Part shown: one piece after another, positions 1-7,753 of the stretch
How positions within the stretch are numbered: position 1 is the stretch's first letter
Layout: the number at the start of each line of letters is the position of its first letter
Source of the DNA: Natronohydrobacter thiooxidans
GTDB taxonomy: Bacteria; Pseudomonadota; Alphaproteobacteria; Rhodobacterales; Rhodobacteraceae
Reading direction: 5' to 3'
Assembly (NCBI RefSeq): GCF_001884735.1
Contig: NZ_MJAP01000034.1
Location: 124,001 to 188,000, forward strand
Length of the DNA stretch: 64,000 nucleotides
Program-made: the position numbers and the translations under genes
Notes under the pieces: model-generated
Seen by the model: the letters and a program-made list of their open reading frames with translations, nothing else
The model's database searches: none
What the model was told of the DNA's origin: nothing

Positions 1-563
1 AAGACCTCGCGCGGGGTGGCGCCCAATGCGCGGGCGGCTTCTTCCAGTGATTGGTCGAAACCGGAAAACCCGGCGCGCAGGTTCAGATAGATATAGGGGA
101 ATGTATAGAGCGAGAGCGCCAGCGTCGCCCCCAGCAGCCCGTCGATGCGCGGCAGCGTATAGTCAAAGACCTGCGCCATGAAGCCCGACCGCCCCGAGAG
201 GCCCAGAAGCGCATAGGCCATCACATAGCCCGGTGTCGCGAGCGGGATCACCGCGAGCAGGTTGACCAGCCTGCGCCCGCGCAGATCGGTGCGGCTGACG
301 AGCCAGGCCAGCGGCAAGGCGATGGCGGTCGACAGCGCCAGCACAGAGGCGACCAGCAGGGCCGTGTTCCACAAGAGCATCCGCGTGCGCGGGCGCAGGA
401 TCAGCGATTGCACGGTGGCGAAATCGGCCTCGAAGGCGCGCAGTGCCAGCCAGATCAGCGGCAAGAGCATCAGCGCGCCGATGGCAAGGCCAATGGCGGA
501 AAAGATGAGACGGGCCGCCGGGATGCGGCGGCCCATCGGCAGGATTTGGGTCAGCGTGCTCAC
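1..563 (-). CDS. fbpB: Ferric-iron ABC transporter permease (partial)
   Basis: Inner-membrane permease of an iron(III) importer; only the first 187 codons lie in the window and the gene runs off the left edge. Translated leftward from a GTG at 563 it gives a hydrophobic N-terminus (around residues 17-40), further membrane segments, and, close to the edge, the EAA-type loop motif EEAARALGATPREV that contacts the ATPase. The GTG overlaps the TGA of the binding-protein gene by four bases (GTGA), so the two are translationally coupled. Iron as substrate is inferred from the neighbour. Proteins of this family are usually over 500 residues with two permease modules, so most of the gene should lie outside. 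Confidence 0.85.
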   Translation of the reverse strand, partial: MSTLTQILPMGRRIPAARLIFSAIGLAIGALMLLPLIWLALRAFEADFATVQSLILRPRTRMLLWNTALLVASVLALSTAIALPLAWLVSRTDLRGRRLVNLLAVIPLATPGYVMAYALLGLSGRSGFMAQVFDYTLPRIDGLLGATLALSLYTFPYIYLNLRAGFSGFDQSLEEAARALGATPREV

Positions 564-1546
564 AGCACCCCGAGATCGCGCAGCATCTGCAACGTTCCTT
601 CAAGATCGGTCAGGGTGTTCAGATCAACTTGCGGCGCTGCGGTCAAGACCTGCTCCATGTTCAGCATCCGCCCCGTCGGAATTGTCGCACCCGGCACGAC
701 CTCGAATTCCTGCACATCCGAGACGAAGAATTGCTGCGCCTTGGGCGAAAGCAGGAACTCGACGAATTGCACGGCCTCGTCGCTATGGCCGGAGCTGTTC
801 AGCACGCCCACAGCGGCGACCAGAAGCAGGTTGCCGATATCGCCATCGTCAAACAGCGCCTGATCGACCGGGGCTTCGGCATCGCGCGAGAGGGCGCGGC
901 TGACATAATAGTTGTTGGTGATGCCGATATCGCCTTCGCCGTCCAGGATGGACTGGACAATGGCCGTGTTGTTGCGCACGGCAATCGGTTCATTGGCGAT
1001 CAGGGCTTCAAGGAAGGCGCGGGTCTCCTCCTCGCCGATGACCGCACGCATGGCGGTCAGATGGCCATGCAGCGCGCCATTGGTGGGGGCCCAGACCACG
1101 CGGCCCTTCCATTCGGGCGCGGTCAGATCGAAGATCGAGCCGGGCAGCTCGTCATCGCTTACACGGTCGGTTGCGCGGGCCATGATCCGGCCCCGGCCCG
1201 AAGTGGCGACCCAGCGGTTCTCCGCGTCGCGATAGGCGGCCGGGACCGAGCCCACAACCGCTTCGGGCAGCGATTGCATCAGTTCCGCGACGGCGCCCAG
1301 CGCGGTCGCATCCTGCGCCCAGTACAGGTCTGCGGGCGAGGCATCGCCTTCTTCCTGCAGTAGCACGGCCAGTTCGGCAGTGCCCGCATAGCGGACATTC
1401 ACAGTGATCCCGGTCTGGGCGGTGAAGGCTTCGATGATCGGCGCGACCAGCGGTTCACCACGGCCGGAATAGAGGGTCAGATCTGCCAGTGTCGGCGTCG
1501 CGGCAAAGGCGGCCAGTGCAAAGACAGAGTTGCGAAGAAAGCTCAT
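560..1546 (-). CDS. fbpA: Iron(III) ABC transporter periplasmic binding protein
   Basis: Periplasmic ferric-ion-binding protein, 328 residues, delivering iron to the downstream permease. A signal peptide covers about residues 1-21 (cleavage after PTLA). The mature protein begins LTLYSGRGEPLVAPI, typical of the FbpA/SfuA/HitA group, and contains the paired tyrosines (TNNYYV, near residue 215) that ligate iron in this family. The start has a good ribosome site (AAGGGGTG) just upstream. It is first in a leftward operon with fbpB. A consensus-like -10 with an overlapping palindrome lies about 110 bases upstream, so expression is probably repressor-controlled. Another metal is possible but less likely. 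Confidence 0.9.
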   Translation of the reverse strand: MSFLRNSVFALAAFAATPTLADLTLYSGRGEPLVAPIIEAFTAQTGITVNVRYAGTAELAVLLQEEGDASPADLYWAQDATALGAVAELMQSLPEAVVGSVPAAYRDAENRWVATSGRGRIMARATDRVSDDELPGSIFDLTAPEWKGRVVWAPTNGALHGHLTAMRAVIGEEETRAFLEALIANEPIAVRNNTAIVQSILDGEGDIGITNNYYVSRALSRDAEAPVDQALFDDGDIGNLLLVAAVGVLNSSGHSDEAVQFVEFLLSPKAQQFFVSDVQEFEVVPGATIPTGRMLNMEQVLTAAPQVDLNTLTDLEGTLQMLRDLGVL

Positions 1547-1642
1547 GGTGTCACCCCTTGGGACAGTTTCAGATCCATGCAGGAACAGGATCCCGGTACC
1601 GCGCGCCTGCGCTTCCCTTTCGCAGTGGCCTGCTCAATTCCT

Positions 1643-1664
1643 ACTGATACGGTCAGTTATTATA
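1643..1664 (-). promoter_or_regulatory. Promoter and palindromic operator of the iron-uptake operon
   Basis: Read leftward, a perfect TATAAT (complement of 1659-1664) is followed at once by the perfect inverted repeat ACTGA-N5-TCAGT (1643-1657), so the palindrome covers the likely transcription start. The -35 is poorly defined: TTGTTG at 15 bases or TTGACG at 12 bases upstream. This placement suits a repressor. The spacing does not fit the TGA-N9-TCA Iron-Rhodo box, so the regulator is unidentified. Confidence 0.45.
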
Positions 1665-1772
1665 CCCGAGTGGTTTCGTCAACAACCTTTGCGCAGGAAA
1701 TGACGCGTGGATGGGGATTGCCGATCCGGCTGCGCTTCGCGCATAGTGCGGGCAGAACAGGTGAGGCAAGGC

Positions 1773-2717
1773 ATGACACATCCCCGCAATCCCGGCACAA
1801 GGCTGGACACAAGCGTCTTCACCCGCGTCAACCGTCCTGCAAGCGAGCGCCGGGCGGCATCGCTGGTGACACGGCGGTCACTGAAAGGCGCGCATCAGGC
1901 GGCGTGGCTGCTGAACGCGATTGCCTGCATGGATCTGACGACGCTCGCGGGCGATGACACGCCGGACCGGGTGCGCCGTCTCTGCGCCAAGGCGCGGCGG
2001 CCCCTGTCGGACGAGATCGTCGCCGGTCTGGGCCTGCCCGAGATGCCGAAAACCGGTGCGGTCTGCGTCTATCCGACGCTGGTCGCGCCTGCGGTCAAGG
2101 CGCTGGAAGGGGCGGGCATCCCGGTGGCCTCGGTCGCGACGGGGTTTCCGGCGGGGCTGATGCCGCTTGATCTGCGGCTGGCCGAGATTCGCTATGCGGT
2201 GGATCAGGGCGCGGCAGAGATTGATATCGTCATCACCCGCGCGCATGTGCTGGGCGGCGACTGGGCGGCGCTGTATGACGAGGTGGCGGCGATGCGCGAA
2301 GCCTGCGGCGCGGCGCATCTGAAAGCGATTCTCGCAACCGGTGATCTGGTGACGCTGACGAATGTCTATGCGGCCTCGATGGTGGCGATGCAGGCGGGGG
2401 CGGATTTCATCAAGACCTCGACCGGCAAGGAAGGGGTGAATGCGACCCTGCCTGTGGGGCTGACCATGTGCCGCGCGATCCGCGATTACCGGGCGGCCAG
2501 CGGGCATATCGTGGGGTTCAAACCGGCGGGCGGCATGAAAACCGCCAAGGACGCGCTGAACTGGCAGGTCTTGATGCGCGAGGAACTGGGGCGCGACTGG
2601 CTGCGGCCTGATCTGTTCCGGCTGGGCGCCTCAAGCATGCTCGCCGATATCGAGCGGCAATTGTCGCATCATGTGACCGGGCGCTACGCCGCCCATCACC
2701 GCCATGCGCTGGCCTGA
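1773..2717 (+). CDS. deoC: Deoxyribose-phosphate aldolase
   Basis: Cleaves 2-deoxyribose-5-phosphate to glyceraldehyde-3-phosphate and acetaldehyde; cytosolic class I aldolase, 314 residues from the chosen ATG. DERA landmarks are visible: EIDIVITR (proton-relay Asp), ADFIKTSTGKEG with the Schiff-base lysine, and GFKPAGGMKT with the second catalytic lysine. An upstream in-frame ATG at 1707 is possible, but 1773 has the ribosome site (GAGGCAAGG) and removes an unlikely 22-residue leader. The product is longer than the roughly 220-residue short DeoC form and matches the longer type. The downstream aldehyde dehydrogenase follows by 10 bases and probably oxidises the acetaldehyde. Confidence 0.93.
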   Translation: MTHPRNPGTRLDTSVFTRVNRPASERRAASLVTRRSLKGAHQAAWLLNAIACMDLTTLAGDDTPDRVRRLCAKARRPLSDEIVAGLGLPEMPKTGAVCVYPTLVAPAVKALEGAGIPVASVATGFPAGLMPLDLRLAEIRYAVDQGAAEIDIVITRAHVLGGDWAALYDEVAAMREACGAAHLKAILATGDLVTLTNVYAASMVAMQAGADFIKTSTGKEGVNATLPVGLTMCRAIRDYRAASGHIVGFKPAGGMKTAKDALNWQVLMREELGRDWLRPDLFRLGASSMLADIERQLSHHVTGRYAAHHRHALA

Positions 2718-2727
2718 GGAAAGACCC

Positions 2728-5022
2728 ATGCCGACCATCACGGAGATCCTTGAGACCATGGAGTATGGCCCCGCACCCGAAAGCGAGACGCTGGCCCGCG
2801 ACTGGCTGAAACGCGGCCCGTTCGGGCATTTCATCGGCGGCGGTTTCACCAAACCGGCGGCGTTGTTCGAGACCCGCAACCCGGCGCGGGACGAAGTGCT
2901 GGCAGAGGTCTCGCAAGGCAGCGAGGCGGATATTGACGCGGCGGTGAAGGCTGCGCGCAAGGCGCAAGGGCCATGGGCGAAGCTCTCCGGCCACCAGCGC
3001 GCGCGGTATCTCTATGCGATTGCGCGCCAGATCCAGAAGCGTGAGCGGCTGTTTGCGGTGCTGGAGGCGCTGGATAATGGCAAGCCCCTGCGCGAGGCGC
3101 GCGACGGGGATGTGCCGCTGGCGGTGCGGCATTTCTACCACCATGCGGGCTGGGCGGAACTGGTGGTCGAGGAATTTCCGGGGCAGGCACCGCATGGGGT
3201 CTGCGGGCAGATCATTCCATGGAATTTCCCGCTGCTGATGCTCGCGTGGAAAATCGCGCCTGCGCTGGCGGCGGGCAATACGGTGGTGCTGAAACCTGCC
3301 GAATACACGCCCCTGACCGCGCTTTTGTTTGCCGAAGCCTGTATCGAGGCGGGGCTGCCCAAGGGGGTGGTCAATATCGTCACCGGTGACGGCACGACCG
3401 GGGCGGCGCTGGTCGCGCATGACGGTGTGGACAAGATCGCCTTCACCGGCTCGACCGACGTGGGCCGCGAAATCCGGCGCGCGACCGCGGGCAGCGGCAA
3501 GGCGCTGACGCTGGAACTGGGCGGCAAATCGCCGTTTCTGGTCTTCGCCGATGCCGATCTGGATGCAGCGGTCGAAGGCGTGGTCGATGCGATCTGGTTC
3601 AATCAGGGCGAGGTCTGTTGTGCGGGCTCGCGGATACTGGTCGCGGAAAGCGTGGCTGCGCGTTTCACCAGCAAACTACGCGCGCGGATGGAAACGCTGC
3701 GCGTGGGGGAACCCTTGGACAAATCCACCGATATCGGCGCGATCGTGCATCCACGCCAAGCCGCGCGCATCCGCGATCTGGTGGCGCAGGGCGTGGCGGC
3801 GGGGGGCGTGGTCCATGCGGGCACGGCGCCCGAAGGGTGTTTCATCGCGCCTCAGGTGATGCTTGAAGTATCGCCTGCAAATCCCTGCTTTACCGAGGAA
3901 ATCTTTGGCCCGGTTGCCGTGGTCTCGACCTTCCGAACGCCGGATGAGGCGATAGAACTCGCCAATAACACGCGCTATGGGCTGGCGGCCTCGATCTGGT
4001 CGGAGAACCTGACGGTCGCGATGGATATGGCCGCGCGGATCCGGGCCGGGGTGGTCTGGATCAATGCGACCAACCTGTTTGACGCGAACGCGCCCTTTGG
4101 CGGCATGCGTGAGAGCGGTTTCGGGCGCGAAGGCGCGCGCGAGGGGATGGCGGCCTATCTGCGGCCCAGGGCCGCGCTGGGCAAGGCAAGCGCGCCTGCC
4201 GGGATCGACGCGCTGCCGCAACCTGCCGCAATCGAGGGGATCGACCGCACCCACAAGCTCTATATCGGCGGGGCGCAGAAACGCGCGGATAACGGGCAAA
4301 GCTATGCGATTGTCGAGAAGGGCAAATTGCGCGGCCATGCACCGCTGGGCAGCCGCAAGGATATCCGCAACGCTGTGGAAGCGGCGCATAAGGCGGGCAA
4401 ATGGACCGCGATGAGCGGCCATCAGCGCGCGCAGGTGCTGTATTTTCTGGCCGAGAATCTGAATGCGCGGGCGCAGGATCTGCGCGCCTTCGCCAGCGCC
4501 AAAGAGATCGACACCGCGATTGCGCGCGCCTTCTATTATGCGGCCTGGGCCGATAAATTCGATGCCCGCGTGCATGACACGCAAGGCGCTCATGTCACGC
4601 TGGCGATGAAGGAAGCTTACGGCGTGATGGGGCTGATCTGCGGGCAGGAAGCCCCTCTGGCGGGGTTCCTGTCGCTGGTCCTGCCTGCGATTGCGCTGGG
4701 CAACCGGGTTGTGGCGATCCCGGCGCAGGCACAGCCCTTGGCGGCGCTGGAACTGGCGCAGGTTTTCGCCTGTTCGGATGTTCCGGGCGGGGTGGTCAAT
4801 ATCGTCTCGGGCCCGGTGGGGGAACTGGCGGAGACGCTCGCCGCGCATGATGACGTTGGGGCCCTTTGGTGTGCCGAGCCTGCGCTGACGGGGCCGGTCG
4901 AGCGGGCGTCGGCGGGAAATCTGAAACCGGTCTGGACCGTGCCAGACGCGCAGGCACAGGGGGCCGACTTCCTGCAGGCGGCGGTGCAGATCAAGACCAT
5001 CTGGGTGCCCTATGGCGCGTGA
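2728..5022 (+). CDS. Tandem aldehyde dehydrogenase with degenerate second domain
   Basis: 764-residue protein made of two ALDH-like halves. Residues 1 to about 500 form a complete NAD(P)-dependent aldehyde dehydrogenase: IIPWNFPL, the cofactor loop FTGSTDVG, the general base in TLELGGKSP (Glu263) and the nucleophile in NQGEVCCAGSR (Cys297). Residues from about 520 repeat the N-terminal and cofactor-binding parts (GHQRAQVLYFLAENL, PGGVVNIVSGP) but stop before any catalytic Cys/Glu module, so this half should be inactive and perhaps structural. GAGGAAAG lies ahead of the ATG at 2728. Placed directly after deoC, its probable job is oxidising acetaldehyde from deoxyribose. Confidence 0.88.
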   Translation: MPTITEILETMEYGPAPESETLARDWLKRGPFGHFIGGGFTKPAALFETRNPARDEVLAEVSQGSEADIDAAVKAARKAQGPWAKLSGHQRARYLYAIARQIQKRERLFAVLEALDNGKPLREARDGDVPLAVRHFYHHAGWAELVVEEFPGQAPHGVCGQIIPWNFPLLMLAWKIAPALAAGNTVVLKPAEYTPLTALLFAEACIEAGLPKGVVNIVTGDGTTGAALVAHDGVDKIAFTGSTDVGREIRRATAGSGKALTLELGGKSPFLVFADADLDAAVEGVVDAIWFNQGEVCCAGSRILVAESVAARFTSKLRARMETLRVGEPLDKSTDIGAIVHPRQAARIRDLVAQGVAAGGVVHAGTAPEGCFIAPQVMLEVSPANPCFTEEIFGPVAVVSTFRTPDEAIELANNTRYGLAASIWSENLTVAMDMAARIRAGVVWINATNLFDANAPFGGMRESGFGREGAREGMAAYLRPRAALGKASAPAGIDALPQPAAIEGIDRTHKLYIGGAQKRADNGQSYAIVEKGKLRGHAPLGSRKDIRNAVEAAHKAGKWTAMSGHQRAQVLYFLAENLNARAQDLRAFASAKEIDTAIARAFYYAAWADKFDARVHDTQGAHVTLAMKEAYGVMGLICGQEAPLAGFLSLVLPAIALGNRVVAIPAQAQPLAALELAQVFACSDVPGGVVNIVSGPVGELAETLAAHDDVGALWCAEPALTGPVERASAGNLKPVWTVPDAQAQGADFLQAAVQIKTIWVPYGA

Positions 5023-5035
5023 TGCGGCATCGGTC

Positions 5036-5051
5036 TTAACAGTTCATTAAC
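5036..5051 (+). promoter_or_regulatory. CtrA-type binding box
   Basis: The sequence TTAA-N7-TTAAC matches the full alphaproteobacterial CtrA recognition site. It lies 44 bases before the ATG of the glycosyltransferase at 5095, in the 72-base gap after the aldehyde dehydrogenase. The core also forms the inverted repeat CAGTT-CATT-AACTG. I did not notice another exact full site in the window. Confidence 0.5.
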
Positions 5052-5094
5052 TGCGGGTTGCCTAGAGTAAACGCCTTGGCGCGAGGCGGGTGAT

Positions 5095-7032
5095 ATGCAG
5101 GGACGGGCGGCACGCGAATTGGGGCAGGCAGCGCGCGCGGCGGCGCCTCCCGTGCTGGAACTGGCCGTCCATCGCAAGACCGATGCCGCGCGCCGTCCCC
5201 TCGGCACGATCCTGCAGGAAATGGGCGCGCTCTCGCAAGACGGGCTGGTGCGCGCGCTGGAGATACAGGCGTCACAAGCCGGGTTTCTGGGCGATATCCT
5301 GCTTGCGCATGGGATGATCACCGAGACGGACCTGACCACCGCCCTGTCGCGTCAGTTCAGCACCAGTTTCCTGACCTCGGACGCCCCCTTGCCCGATCGC
5401 CGTCTGATCGAAATCCTTGGGGTGCGGCGTTGTCTGGCGCTGTATTGCCTGCCCTGGGAGCGGGCAGGGGATGTCACGGTCGTGGCCTGCGCCCGGCCCG
5501 CGCAATTCGGGTTCTATCGACCGGAACTGGAACGGATTTTCGGCCCGGTCGCCATGGTGCTGATCAGCGAGACCGATCTGCACGCGACCCTCCTCAAGAC
5601 CCAGCGCACGCGGCTGAAACTCTGGGCCGAAACCTGCGTGGACGAAAGGGAAAGCTGCCGCATGCTGCAAAGCCGCAGCTTCGGACGGGTGCTGCGCTTT
5701 GCCGTGCTGGTGATCGCCGCGCTGGTACTGCTGGCACCGCAGGCCGCCCTGCTGGGCCTGACGCTGATCGCGACGGGGTTTTTGCTGCTCACCTCGCTGC
5801 TGAAACTCGCGGCTGCCATCGCTGTCCATCGCAGGCCCCCAGCACCAGAGCCGAGGATCCGGCTCTTGCGCGCGCGCAGGCCCATTGTGTCGATCATGGT
5901 GCCGCTTTACAAGGAACCGCGCGTGATCCCGCGGCTGATCAACCGGTTGTCACGGCTGACATGGCCGCGCGAGTTGCTCGATATCCTGCTGGTGGTCGAA
6001 GAGCATGACCATGCCACGCGCGCGGCGCTCGACGCCTGCGCCCTGCCACGCTGGATGCGGGTCGTGCCGGTGCCGGATGCGCCGCTGAAAACCAAGCCGC
6101 GCGCGCTGAATTATGCAATGCTGTTTGCGCGCGGCGCGATTATCGGGGTCTATGATGCCGAGGATGCGCCCGAGCCGGACCAGATCCACCGCGTCGTGAA
6201 ATGCTTTCAGGACGGCCCGCCCGATCTGGCCTGCGTGCAGGGGGCGCTCGATTTCTACAACGCGCGCACCAACTGGCTGTCGCGCTGTTTCACCATCGAA
6301 TATGCGACATGGTTCCGCATCGTGCTGCCGGGGATGCAGCGTCTGGGGCTGGCTGTGCCTCTGGGCGGCACGACACTGTTTTTCCGCCGCGATATTCTGG
6401 AGAGCCTTGGCGGCTGGGACGCGCATAACGTGACCGAAGATGCCGATCTGGGCATCCGTCTGGCGCGGCATGGCTATTACACGCAGCTTCTGGACACGGT
6501 GACGCTGGAAGAGGCGAATTGCCGCGCGGTGCCCTGGGTCAAGCAGCGCTCGCGCTGGCTGAAGGGCTATGCGGTGACATGGCTCGTGCATATGCGCGCG
6601 CCGCGCGCATTGTGGCGCCAGCTTGGGGCATGGCGGTTTTTCGGGGTGCAGCTGCTGTTTCTGGGCACATTGGTGCAATTCATGTTCGCGCCGCTGTTGT
6701 GGAGTTTTTGGCTGATGCTTGCGGGTCTGTCGCATCCGCTGCAGGCAAGCATCGGCGGGCCGGTGATGCTGGGCTTCTTTGCGGTGTTCGTGATGTCCGA
6801 AGCCGTCACGCTGAGCGTAGGTTATCTGGCGCTTGGCGGCCACAGGCACCGGCATCTGCGGCTCTGGCTGCCCACGCTGCATGGCTATTTTCCGCTGGCG
6901 GTGCTGGCGGTCTACAAGGCGCTGTGGGAATTGATCTCGGCCCCGTTCTACTGGGACAAGACCGCGCATGGCGAGCATGGGGCGGCATGCGATCAGGTCA
7001 CGGTCGCGGGCGGCCTTGTCGCAAGCAGCTAG
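5095..7032 (+). CDS. Membrane glycosyltransferase (GT2) with N-terminal MshEN-like domain
   Basis: 645 residues. Residues about 33-95 resemble the MshEN/GspE-N module (LGTILQEMGALSQDGLV...LGDILLAHGMI), which in other proteins can bind cyclic di-GMP. Two membrane spans follow (about 200-240), then a family 2 glycosyltransferase core: LYKEPRVIPRLI, DAED (354-357), TEDADLG (447-453) and QRSRW (484-488), the D,D,D,QxxRW pattern of cellulose-synthase-like enzymes. More membrane spans lie in the last 130 residues. It probably makes or exports an envelope polysaccharide; the sugar is unknown. The ATG has a GAGGCGGGTG site, and a CtrA-type box lies upstream. Confidence 0.85.
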   Translation: MQGRAARELGQAARAAAPPVLELAVHRKTDAARRPLGTILQEMGALSQDGLVRALEIQASQAGFLGDILLAHGMITETDLTTALSRQFSTSFLTSDAPLPDRRLIEILGVRRCLALYCLPWERAGDVTVVACARPAQFGFYRPELERIFGPVAMVLISETDLHATLLKTQRTRLKLWAETCVDERESCRMLQSRSFGRVLRFAVLVIAALVLLAPQAALLGLTLIATGFLLLTSLLKLAAAIAVHRRPPAPEPRIRLLRARRPIVSIMVPLYKEPRVIPRLINRLSRLTWPRELLDILLVVEEHDHATRAALDACALPRWMRVVPVPDAPLKTKPRALNYAMLFARGAIIGVYDAEDAPEPDQIHRVVKCFQDGPPDLACVQGALDFYNARTNWLSRCFTIEYATWFRIVLPGMQRLGLAVPLGGTTLFFRRDILESLGGWDAHNVTEDADLGIRLARHGYYTQLLDTVTLEEANCRAVPWVKQRSRWLKGYAVTWLVHMRAPRALWRQLGAWRFFGVQLLFLGTLVQFMFAPLLWSFWLMLAGLSHPLQASIGGPVMLGFFAVFVMSEAVTLSVGYLALGGHRHRHLRLWLPTLHGYFPLAVLAVYKALWELISAPFYWDKTAHGEHGAACDQVTVAGGLVASS

Positions 7033-7079
7033 ACCTGCGCCGCGCATCCCGCTAGCACAGAGAAAAACACGGGGTAGGC

Positions 7080-7688
7080 ATGCTGTATTTTCACAAGGCC
7101 GGGCTGGTTTTTCTGGCGACACCGAAATCGGGCAGCACGGCGATTGAACGTGCGCTGACGCCCAAGGCGGATGTGGTGTTCCAGAATGACCCGAATTTCA
7201 AGCATTGCATCTTCCAGCGCTATCAATGGCGCGTCGAGAAGATGATCGGCATGTTCACCGACCGGGTGCCCGAAACCCTGGCCATGATCCGCGAACCCGA
7301 GGACTGGCTGGGAAGCTGGTTCCGGTTCCGCCACGGGGCCTGGCTGAACGGCACGCCGCGCAGCACGCGGGGGATGAGTTTCGATCAGTTCGTCGAGGGC
7401 TATCTGAGCGAGGCGCAGCCGCCCTTTGCGGCGGTCGGCAGCCAATGGAAATTCCTGACCCATCCCAGGACCGGCGAGCGGGTGCAGCATATCTTCCGCT
7501 ATGACGCGATGCCCGCTTTCGTGGGCTATCTGGAAGCGCGGCTCGGCTGGTCGATTGAGGTCGAGCGGCACAATGTCTCGCCCGATTGGGAGATCACGCT
7601 CTCAGCGCCCTTGCGCGCGCGGCTGCGGGAGCAGTTCGCGGCTGATTATGCGCTGTATGAGGGGGCGCTGACCCGCGCGCCGGGCTGA
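7080..7688 (+). CDS. Sulfotransferase-like protein
   Basis: 202-residue soluble protein with an N-terminal beta-strand/P-loop FLATPKSGSTAIERAL (residues 11-26), the 5'-phosphosulfate-binding type of loop found in PAPS-dependent sulfotransferases. Later IREPEDWLGSWFRFRHG resembles the 3'-phosphate-binding segment. The acceptor is unknown. It begins 47 bases after the glycosyltransferase stop with GGGGTAGG before the ATG, so both may be cotranscribed and it might sulfate the glycosyltransferase product; that link is inference from position. It converges on polA. Confidence 0.75.
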   Translation: MLYFHKAGLVFLATPKSGSTAIERALTPKADVVFQNDPNFKHCIFQRYQWRVEKMIGMFTDRVPETLAMIREPEDWLGSWFRFRHGAWLNGTPRSTRGMSFDQFVEGYLSEAQPPFAAVGSQWKFLTHPRTGERVQHIFRYDAMPAFVGYLEARLGWSIEVERHNVSPDWEITLSAPLRARLREQFAADYALYEGALTRAPG

Positions 7689-7700
7689 GGCGCGCGAGAA

Positions 7701-7744
7701 GCAATTTCAGAAAAAGTTGACAGACTTTGTCGGTTCGAAATTGC
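7701..7744. terminator. Possible bidirectional terminator between convergent genes
   Basis: Outer arms GCAATTTC (7701-7708) and GAAATTGC (7737-7744) are exact reverse complements, and inner AAAGT/ACTTT arms can extend the fold. It fills the 65-base gap between the sulfotransferase-like gene and polA. There is no clean T-tract. Confidence 0.35.
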
Positions 7745-7753
7745 GACAAGATA

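Noticed and set aside
1643..1657. Iron-Rhodo box (TGA-N9-TCA) before fbpA
   Set aside because: The palindrome has TGA and TCA separated by five bases, not nine; kept only as an unassigned operator.
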